From Phyllostachys edulis (taxonomy: Eukaryota > Streptophyta > Magnoliopsida > Poales > Poaceae), in contig CM070566.1 in the NCBI GenBank assembly GCA_036346405.1, positions 50,719,268-50,783,267 of the forward strand: DNA of 64,000 bases, read 5' to 3'. A model generated the notes under the pieces. That model searched no databases. It was given only the letters and a program-made list of their open reading frames with translations, and had not been told where the DNA came from. The position numbers were made by a program, and so were the translations under genes. Within the stretch, counting starts at the first letter, position 1. Each line of letters opens with the position of its first letter. Positions 56,291 to 64,000 of the stretch are shown here, piece after piece.

Positions 56291-56493
56291 ACGACGATGG
56301 TAGACTCTAGCGATGATGTCCATGAGAGATAAAGTAGAATAGTGTCGCACGCATGATCTTTGTGCTAATCATTTAGAATTTCATATGAACTACAACAAGT
56401 GAGAGATAAAATGGGACGTATGTCGGCCAGATCATCAAATCGTACTTCTTTGCATTGCTCGTGTCTTTGCAAGTAATACTTGGTAATTAAGAA

Positions 56494-56877
56494 GATGGAA
56501 TCATCCATGATGTCCAAGTGCACCGTCGTCATGGTTGTCGTGATGGTGACGATCTTTGCGCACCGCAACCGCTCGGAAGCAACGAGGAAGTGAGTATGGC
56601 GTCCCCATTGCTCTGGTTCCCGAGCTTGCCGGGCACTAGGCAGCGTAATCTAGGCTTCCCGAGAGCGAGACCGTCGCCGCCCATGGCCTGCTTCCCGGGC
56701 CTACCCGGTGGCAAGCCATCGCCGCCGTCGGCGCCGGGTTTCCCGGGCCTGCCACTATTGCCACCCATGCCTGGCTCGTCATCGCCGAGCTCGCAGCCAC
56801 CGTGTGCGAGGCCGGCACAGCCTCTGTCCGACTTCCTAGGTCTACCAGGTAGCACCAGCGGCTCTTCTTCTTCGTGA
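56494..56877 (+). pseudogene. Proline/glycine-rich secreted protein fragment
   Basis: MESSMMSKCTVVMVVVMVTI looks like a signal peptide. After a frame change near 56590 an open frame rich in Pro, Gly and Ser continues to a stop at about 56877 (FPSLPGTRQRNLGFPRA ... PGFPGLPLLPPMPGSSS ... FLGLPGSTSGSSSS). GAA/GTGAGT at 56589 and ATCTAG at 56650 could be splice sites, but a 62-nt intron would be very short. The family is not recognised; it resembles small secreted proline-rich proteins. It lies head to head with the ATL fragment. Confidence 0.4.
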
Positions 56878-57248
56878 GTAGAAAAAAGAGAAAGGGCAGA
56901 AGAGGCATCGAACGGATCCAACGGTGAGGCGCTATCCCGTTGTTCGAAAGAAAAACGCTATAGCGTTTTGTAGTCTTTCTCTTTTTGAAATGCATGTGAA
57001 AACAAGAAAACAAAATAATTTAATTTAAAGGCAGTCTTTCCAAACAATTTGATTTATTTTTTTTAAAAGAAGCCTTTTACTAAAGCATGGAAAATTTTTA
57101 AACTTAGTCAAATATTTAAAAGATCGCCAAATTAAATATTAACATCTCGATTCTGAAAATTGGGGTGTTACATCGTACGTCATCGAGAGCTCCGCCGCTC
57201 TGCCCGCGGTTGCCTGAGCTTCTCCTCGCTTATCTCTGCCCCTCCGTC

Positions 57249-57256
57249 TATATGAA
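57249..57256 (+). promoter_or_regulatory. TATA-like box of the outer LTR
   Basis: TATATGAA at the position matching TATATAAA in the related solo LTR (61487-61494, minus strand). Confidence 0.5.
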
Positions 57257-58187
57257 GGACACCTCGAGCTTCCTTCTCCCTTTTCTTCACCAGTGCGCAC
57301 CTCCCCTCCCATTCTCTCCTCCTCAGTCGAGCTTAAACACCTTCGGAGCTCGAGCTTCATCTCGGCCGTGCACCACCACCACCATTGCCGCTGATCAGAA
57401 GGGTTTCTCTTTGAGTTATTTATGTCATATCGTGTTCCAGAGATCCTTGATCCTTTCCCCTCACTTGATTTTACGTTTGATCCACAACAGACGTCGAATT
57501 CGGGCTTCTTCCTCATCTCCGGCCAGAATTGCCGCCGCAGTCACTACTGGAGATCCACTGCACATCAAGCCAATTCATTGCACCAGGAGCATTGCCAGGA
57601 CTTCCTCATTCTTCCCTAACCACTGGACGATGCTCTCCCTCAGCTGAACTCCTTCTCCACACGAAGCTCCTTACGCCGCCTCGGCTCACCATCGACTACC
57701 CATCTCCGACCACCTCCAAGCTTCCTCTCGCCTCCGGTATAACCCATGTAGCTTGTGGATGCTCATGTGTGCACTCTTTTCTTGAGAGCATAGCTCATTT
57801 GAGCTTTGGCTCGTTGCCGTAGCAACATCGGCGCGCCACCGCTCAACGCCGGCGTGCCACCACTAGGAGCCACCTCTGGCCTCGCCGACAGGTGCGCAAT
57901 ACCACGGGGATCCCATTTTGGGTCTTCCCGGCACCGTCGAGCGCCACCGCACGGCCTTGCGCTGTCCGAATGCGACAGGCACTGTAGTGGCATCATTGAG
58001 AGCCAAATCTCAGTCGGGTTAGACAAAGAAATGATTAGGTGTTAATTAAATGTTGTAATGTTTCAATGACATGTGGGACCGTAAACAGTTAATGAGAATC
58101 ATCTAAAACCTGGTTTCATTACGAGTCATTGACATGCGGGCCCCTCGGCACTTAAGTGCACAGTGCACCGCCCGTAGATCATGCGCT

Positions 58188-58192
58188 ATGCG
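58188..58192. repeat. Target-site duplication ATGCG (left)
   Basis: Exact partner of 62632-62636. Confidence 0.88.
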
Positions 58193-58493
58193 TGTCAGAC
58201 CCCTGGGCGTGGAATACCCGTGGATCTTATGTGTATACTGTGCTAGTCCTAGGAATAAAGGCTAGCACACACATTCACAACATTTGGCATCACATTCATA
58301 CATTCATAAGCTAAAGTAAAGAAAAAGGGACAATCTACTCAAGTTATTACAACAGTTATTACAAACTACGGCTGACCGGCCAAATAAAAGCAGTCATCAG
58401 AGAAAATAAATAGCAGCGGAAGACATAGTAGTAGTAGCAAAAGTCCAGCGGTGTGCCCATCCGATCCCGCAGGCAACCGACAAGGAACAAGGC

Positions 58494-60139
58494 CTAAGTA
58501 GACCCGTCACCAAACCCCTCGGTGTCAGGTGCAAAGAACGCGTCGTCAGGAGTCGGCTCATCTGCAATTTCTAAACAAATAATAATAGCAAGATTGAGTA
58601 CTTGTGTACTTAGCAAGAATTGTAGTGTATCACAAATGTTATATTAGATGCAAGGCTGTCAAATGTATGGCTCTATTCTACAAGTTCTTTTGCTCAAAGC
58701 CAAGTTTATTTGCAATAATCGTAAGTAATAATTTGCAACGGTATTTGAAAGAGCAGTTTATGAAAAAGTAAGTACATGACAGTAAGTAAAGTAACTGAAC
58801 AAGTAACAACAAACGCTCACAACCCTACCCAGTTGTAAGAAAAAATATAATCAATATTCCGCCATAGAAATGGCACTAACAAGTTCATGTTCAACCATAG
58901 AAATGACAGTCCTTCTATAGAAATAGCAAATCAGTCATAGAAATGACAATCAACTATAGACATAGCAACAAAGCCATAGAAATGACGGTTAACTCAACAA
59001 ATGAAAAACCCCATGTCATTACCCTGACCATTTGTCACAAAATAGTTTTTGAAAAGCAAAAGCTACCACCATACCAGCCGCACTAAGCATGCTCATGACC
59101 GCGAGTGCGGCTATTCGAATAGTTTATCACTCTACAGAGGTCTACAACTTTACCCATAGTACATGGTACTCCAGTTGCCTGGAATATCTCTATAACGCTG
59201 CTCACTGCCGAAGGTAAGCAGCCTAGAGTTCGCGATGCAGCCTTTACATTATCTAGTCCTAACCCTGCACTAGCCCTGCGAATCATTATCCTCATCCGTC
59301 GGGAAAAATAAATAATAATAACACGGGTAGTAATAAGGTAACACATCGGATGAGGAGCCTTACTCGCCGGACAGTCCCCGTTGAGCAAGTCCCTCACTTC
59401 ATCCGGATAAAAACCCGTCGAAGTGAGGCATCCGCAGTTGGGTCGGCATTACTGATTTCCCGATAATGTGCGCCCTACTTCTGCCTACTGTCATGCAAGG
59501 CTAAGATTTCGATAACTTAGTTAGCTACGACTATCCCATATTAGCACATATGGCCGTACGATTAGGTCTTAGTCCTAGATTTGCTGGCTTCAGTCCTTAA
59601 TCAACTACGGGCGAGATCTCCACCCTATTTACTAGTGAGTTTTAATCCTCACTATTTCAGAATACAATATAACTCGCCTGTGTCTAAGAAAAACTAAAGT
59701 TTTCATTTTATTTTCATATAAAATAACAGAGGTAACTCCTCTGGATATTTTCCAAAATAATCCCCAAATTCTTGAATTAACATATTGTCCTTTAATCAAT
59801 TTTCAGAAATTCTACTACTCTAGTTGCATTTGTGCGATAATCACACTCATAAATTCCCAATTGATATTATATATTGTCTAACCCATATTCTAAAGGTTAC
59901 GATAGTAAGAGATCAATAATACAAGGAGACATATGCAGCAAGTAGGATTTACAACTACCATTTTCCCGATAATAGCATTTTCATACAAACATACACGCAT
60001 GCATAATAGGATTTGCAAAACAAAGTACAATAAGTAAAATACTGGGATCAACATGATCAAAGGAGGTGCTTGCCTTGCTCTTCCTATTCTGGAGATAAAG
60101 TAGATTGATCGTCGCAAGAATAACCCGAGTAATCAAAGT
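58494..60139 (-). other. LTR-embedded two-exon acidic micro-ORF (solo LTR B)
   Basis: On the minus strand, exon 60139-60074 (66 nt) follows CTCTTTTTAG and ends CAAG/GCAAGC. It reads FDYSGYSCDDQSTLSPE, a TAG stop, then EEQ. Terminal exon 58561-58494 (68 nt) follows AAATTGCAG and reads DEPTPDDAFFAPDTEGFGDG, then ST and a stop. Lengths differ from the giant element's exons by exactly one codon each. The single in-frame TAG in the first exon disables this copy. Confidence 0.42.
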
Positions 60140-61486
60140 CTAAAAAGAGCCGAAAAAGAATTAAATAGCAACCAACCAAAATAAATAGTAACCAAAAATA
60201 AATATTTTTACATATTCAGGTAGATCATGATTTTATACGAATTTAGAGACTAATTTAACTAAATTTGGAGTTGTGTAGCAAAAGTTATTAAACTTTTACT
60301 ACAATCGGTTTGAATAATCCAGAATAAATAAATGGAAAATACGTTTTCCAACGGAGAAAACGTATTCTCGTGTCTGTTATATCGGAGTTTACGCCTTCCC
60401 TAATGGAAAACATATTTTGGCTATAACTGAAAACATATTCTCTATTTTCCATTGGATTTCCGGTTTAACTCACAGGGGGGCCCACTGTTAGTGGCTAGGT
60501 TCACGAGCACAGCGCGTAGACCAGAAGTCTATACGCGCTGGGTGCACGGGTCCACGGGGTTTCACTATGCACTTAAACTGTGGGGCCCGCATGTCATAGA
60601 CTAAAGCAAAGTTAACAGTTTGGGTTAACTTAACAGTTCGGTCCCACATGTAAGCGACTCATTAGGATTAACTAAATAGTTAAATGGTTAGTTAGCCCTA
60701 ATGATGCAATTAGGCACGTTGATGATGAGCTACGATGCTCGTCCATCGCAGATCTTTGTCTTGATGGCACTCACGCTTGCTGCCGCCCCGGCGATGTGGA
60801 GCTCGACGGAGCCAGTGAGTGCTTGGAACGGGTTCTACATACTATTGCTCACCTGCCAGCATTGACGACGTGGCCTGGGGTGGCTCAACGTGGTGGCGCA
60901 CTGGCGGCGAGCGGAGGACGGCTACGGCAAAATGTGACAACATGAATGGGCATAGCCCGTGGCAAATGAGTGCGTGCATAAGCATCTAGGGACTACTAGG
61001 AGTGTACCGGAAGGTCATGGAGGGGCTGAGGTGGTCTGAGGCGAGCTGTCAACAGTGAGGTACGGCGACGAAGTCGGTCGTGCGTGAAGAAGACGATTGG
61101 ATGAAGAAGCTTGAAGCCCAATGACCAGAGAAGCTTTCTGGTGCTCAGGCGATGCTCCGAGTACAGCCAATTGGTCCAAAGTGTCCTGAAGCTCCAGCAA
61201 GGCTCGAGGCGGCGTTTCGGCTGGAGATGAGGAAGACAATTTGATTCGGGATCTCCTGTGAATCAAAGGCCGAATTGAGTGAGGGGAAAGAAAGCTTGTG
61301 CACTGAGACAAGAGATGACGCGATATGATTGACTAGGAACCCTTCGGTTGGTCGTCAATGGAGGCGGTGGCGCACGGCCATTTTAGGTTTTTCACCCTCC
61401 GAACTCTAGAGCTCGAATGGGTGAATGAGTGGTGGAGTGAGTGAGCGCACCAAGTTGGAAAAGAGAATACGAAGCTCGGGGTGGCC

Positions 61487-61494
61487 TTTATATA
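61487..61494 (-). promoter_or_regulatory. TATA box of solo LTR B
   Basis: TATATAAA on the minus strand within GCCTATATAAAGGCCACC, followed by a leader that aligns with the outer LTR at 57250-57350. Confidence 0.6.
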
Positions 61495-61840
61495 GGCGAT
61501 GCAGCGGAGATAAATGAGATGGCACTCAGGCAGGGCAGCGGAGCTCTCGGAGGCTCTCGGTGACATACGGGCAAGAGCAGGTGCGGCCGGGCAGGGGAAT
61601 GGGCGTGGCGTAAAGGCGAGGTGACAGGGTAGGTGCGGCCGGTGGCAAAACGGTGGGCGCGAGGCAAATCCGTGGGCGGGGCAAAGCTCTCGCGCGCGGG
61701 CGTGCGCTGGCGCGGCCGAGCGCGAGGTGGACGATGAGTCCTGCGCACGGGGCCCACCAGCCAGTGGCTCAATGAAACGATACGTGTTGATCAAATCGTG
61801 AAAGTCCAATTAGAAACGAACGGCTGAGATTAATTGTGCT

Positions 61841-62047
61841 GTTCGGATGGTCCGAACGGCCCAACTAATCTGGATCGTTCATTTCATAATCAACGGCTCA
61901 GATGAAATGAGCTGTTCGGATGGTCCGAACGGCCCACTCTATCTGATTCGTGCAATAAAGATCCAACGGTGTGCGCATGTGTTTGCTTGGACGGACCGAT
62001 CAAAAATGAGCGGCCTAGATTGCACAAACGTTCGGACAGTCCGAACG
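61841..62047. repeat. Three GTTCGGA/TCCGAAC palindromes in solo LTR B
   Basis: GTTCGGATGGTCCGAAC occurs at 61841-61857 and 61914-61930, and CGTTCGGACAGTCCGAACG at about 62029-62047. They are separated by words like CAACGGCTCAGAT. All lie upstream of the minus-strand TATA box, in the U3 part. Confidence 0.85.
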
Positions 62048-62631
62048 TCCCAGTTGTTCTGAGCGGTTGGTTTTAGATCCAACGGCTCAAATCACTTGTG
62101 CTCTTTTGGACTGGTCTGATTGTGAAGAGGGTTGGGTTCAACCGTGAGGTTTTGACTCGAGCCCGAGGAACAGTACATGCTTTAGGGTTTTTGAATTACA
62201 GCTGAATTCTTTGCTGACTTAATTCACCAACCAAACGAAGTCTACAATTTTTGAAAATTTTTGTGTCGGCTACTGGGCTCAAGTAGTTCCTACAGTAAAA
62301 TTTTCAGAGGCTAAAATCTTTTGTGAATTTCTACAAAATTCAAACGAGGTGCTGTTCCTAAGAGGTTGCATTTATTTTTCTAAACAAAATCTTATATAGA
62401 AATTTTGTTGAATGATTCCTGGGATAAATAGCCCAAAACCATTCTCGCACTTGGAAAATTTTACTCTGTTTTATCTATTTCCATTTTAGCACCTAATGTT
62501 GTTCAAGTTTTATTTTTAAAATCAACACAAGATTTTCAAAAAGGCAAAGTTTAAATGCAAATGTTCAATGGAATTTTTCCTAATGCATTTTATATTACTT
62601 AATCCCAATATTAGAATTTTGGCATGTTACA

Positions 62632-62636
62632 ATGCG
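62632..62636. repeat. Target-site duplication ATGCG (right)
   Basis: Exact partner of 58188-58192. Confidence 0.88.
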
Positions 62637-64000
62637 CGTAGACCCTCGCTCTACGCACTTGTCGCGTGGACTGAGCCGTTGATAGTGGACCCCACTTGTC
62701 AGGTTATTTGAGAAAATCAACAGAAAAATGAAAATACGCTTTTAGTTCTGAGGAGAATACGCTTTACTTTCTAGAAAGCGTAAACCTCAATAGTGCATGC
62801 GAGAGAATACACCTTCTCTGTTGGAAAGTGTATTTCTCATTTTCTCTGGATTTTTCAAACCTTACCAAATTCAAACCTTAATAATTTTTGCTACAAAACT
62901 CCAAATTGAATGAAATTTATTTCTAAATTCTTATAAAATCATGAACTACCAGAATATATAAAAATATTTAATTTTGGTTACAGTTGAATTTATTGATGTT
63001 ATTTAATTCGTTTCCGGCTCTTTTTGATTTAGACGTCGATTGTCCAAGAAATTATTTCGACGACCAATCAACCATATTTACAGAAAAGCAAGAGCAAGGC
63101 AAGCACCTCATTTGATCATGTTGATCCTAGTATTTTACTTATTGTACTTTGTTTTGTAAAATCTACTATGCATGTGTGTATGTCTTGTATGAAAATGCTA
63201 TGATTGGGAAATCGGTAGTAGTAATCCTATTTGCTGCATATGTCTCCTTGAAATATTGATCATTTACTATTGTATCCATTAAAATATAGGTTTGGAAATA
63301 TATAATATCATTTGGGAATTTTTGAGTGCGGTTATCGCACAACTACAACTGGAACGATAGATTTTCCGTAAAACTGATAAAAGGACAATATGTTAATTTG
63401 AAGATTTGGGATATTTTAAAAAATGTCCAGAGAGGGTACCTCTGTTATTTTATATGAAAATGAAATGAAAAACTTAGTTTTAGGCTCGGGCGAGTTATAA
63501 TGTATTCTGAAAAAGTGAGGATTGTGACTCACATGTAGTTAGTGTGGAGATCCTCGCTCGAATAAGCTAAGGACTGAAGCCAACAACTCTAGGACAAAGA
63601 CCTAATCGTACAACTGTATGTGCTAGTATGGGATGTCCGTAGCTAACTAAGTTGTCGAAAACTAGCCTTGCATGAGAGGTAGGCAGTAGTTTGTGAGCAA
63701 TTTCTATTACCGACATAACGGTGAATGCCTCACCGAGACGAGTATACCTGGGTGAGCTGACATAAATGTAGCACTAAGACGGGTATACTCGGGTGAGGTG
63801 AGGATTTCTCACTTGGCAATGGGCATTCGGCAAGTGAGGGTCCCTTACTTAACGGAGGGTATCCGGGTAAGTAAGGGAATACATTCAACGAGCTAAGTGC
63901 AAGGTTAGGACTAGATGATGTAAAATATGTGTCGCGTATCTCTAGACTGCTCACCTACGATAGTGAGCAGTGGTATAGAGAATTCCAGGCAACTAGAATG
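62637..64000 (+). mobile_element. Outer plus-strand gypsy LTR, part 3 (runs off the window)
   Basis: Continues the outer LTR. Segments 63000-63250 and 63480-63990 match solo LTR B inverted (about 60150-59890 and 59640-59150). It contains the candidate exon 63033-63098. The LTR end, and any internal region, lie beyond the window. Confidence 0.75.
63033..63098 (+). other. LTR-embedded internal exon of the acidic micro-ORF (outer LTR)
   Basis: The 66-nt candidate exon follows TTTTTGATTTAG and ends CAAG/GCAAGC. It reads VDCPRNYFDDQSTIFTEKQE then Q in the shared phase, with no stop, and resembles the solo LTR B copy (DDQST...EEQ). The partner terminal exon would lie beyond 64000. Confidence 0.42.

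Larger units (their letters stand above)
44377..57172 (-). mobile_element. Minus-strand gypsy solo LTR A with nested copia element
   Basis: Left edge TGTGGCAACCCC and right edge GGGGTGTTACA are LTR termini read on the minus strand. Without the copia insertion it is about 6.1 kb. Orientation is set by the inverted GTACTCAATCGG motif near 44805, CTATTTGAATAG (45185-45196) and the candidate exon 46143-46205. No primer site or polypurine tract lies inside, so it is a solo LTR. It is longer than its relatives because the part beyond 53786 contains an ATL gene fragment, a proline-rich gene fragment and two minisatellites. Confidence 0.75.
57173..58192 (+). mobile_element. Outer plus-strand gypsy LTR, part 2 (promoter region)
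   Basis: Resumes after solo LTR A. CATCGAGAGCTCCGCCGCTC, a TATA-like TATATGAA at 57249 and a leader GAGCTTCCTTCTCCCTTTTC align with the inverted promoter of solo LTR B near 61440-61560. ORFs here, such as 57165-57647, are leader sequence without recognised protein similarity. It is interrupted at 58192 by solo LTR B. Confidence 0.75.
58193..62631 (-). mobile_element. Minus-strand gypsy solo LTR B, 4439 bp
   Basis: Left edge TGTCAGACCCCTGGGC and right edge GGCATGTTACA are LTR termini read inverted, flanked by ATGCG. No internal region or primer site remains, so it arose by LTR-LTR recombination. In its own orientation it shows three GTTCGGA/TCCGAAC palindromes (62047 back to 61841), a TATA box TATATAAA (61494-61487), candidate exon 60139-60074, CTATTCGAATAG (59111-59122), a TAAGTACACAAGTACTCA motif near 58600 and terminal exon 58561-58494. 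Confidence 0.93.

Noticed and set aside
57158..57172. ATTGGGGTGTTACA read as the end of a plus-strand LTR, as at 20042
   Set aside because: No primer-binding site follows, and the internal landmarks of 44377-57172 are all in minus orientation. The following bases continue the outer LTR, so it is the start of a minus-strand LTR. The short terminal inverted repeat of these LTRs explains the ambiguity.
1..64000. tRNA, rRNA or bacterial operon genes
   Set aside because: I found no cloverleaf, rRNA motif or prokaryotic gene order. The TGGTATCAGAGC strings are retrotransposon primer-binding sites, not tRNA genes.

Overview
This is nuclear DNA from a grass (Poaceae; genus not resolvable by eye), from a transposon-dense region. 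The indications are CACTA elements with cereal-type subterminal repeats (CACTCGGG and TCACAGACGG), chromodomain Ty3/gypsy elements primed by initiator tRNA-Met with very long LTRs, an Angela/BARE-like Ty1/copia element whose LTR starts TGTTGGTGATATGCCC, and a four-exon grass-type laccase. The laccase (12543-15047) is the only gene I judge intact. Everything else is a mobile element, a gene fragment or unassigned AT-rich DNA.

Left part (1-26.9 kb). A CACTA terminus (347-768) is followed by a truncated gypsy element (integrase and chromodomain 1788-3000, then its 3' LTR from 3229). Next comes a CACTA gene block (Transposase_24 domain, then Ulp1-like protease; 7882-10917) ending at a TIR at 11666. 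The laccase follows, then a GA microsatellite and a complete non-autonomous CACTA element (16616-18036, TSD AGC) inserted in what looks like a gypsy 5' LTR. That LTR ends at 20042 and is followed by a tRNA-Met primer site. A minus-strand LTR (from 21429) and a plus-strand LTR fragment (to about 25040) are nested beyond it. A broken receptor-kinase fragment lies at 26207-26636.

Middle (26.9-43 kb). A complete giant gypsy element (26892-42548, TSD CTCCC) has LTRs of 5254 and 5239 bp. It sits beside a fragment resembling MGDG synthase. Its gag-pol is recognisable but carries many one-base frameshifts. Disagreements between its two LTRs concentrate at CTG/CAG sites and homopolymers, so consensus error is possible.

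Right part (43-64 kb). One plus-strand gypsy LTR (starting 43729 and running off the window) is split by two minus-strand solo LTRs: 44377-57172 (TSD CCATA/TCGTA, best read as a decayed CCGTA) and 58193-62631 (TSD ATGCG). The first contains a copia deletion derivative (47125-53785, TSD AGAGC), which itself contains a hairpin MITE. The first also holds an ATL RING-finger gene fragment, a proline-rich secreted-protein fragment and two minisatellites.

Most interesting signal. The long gypsy LTRs share a hidden gene-like layout: a 63-72 nt exon with a GC-type donor (AAG/GCAAGY), an intron of about 1.2-1.5 kb with conserved palindromes, and a 62-68 nt terminal exon. Lengths differ between families only by multiples of three, and in the best copies the joined frame encodes a short acidic tail ending in a stop. 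I know of no description of this; it needs transcript evidence.
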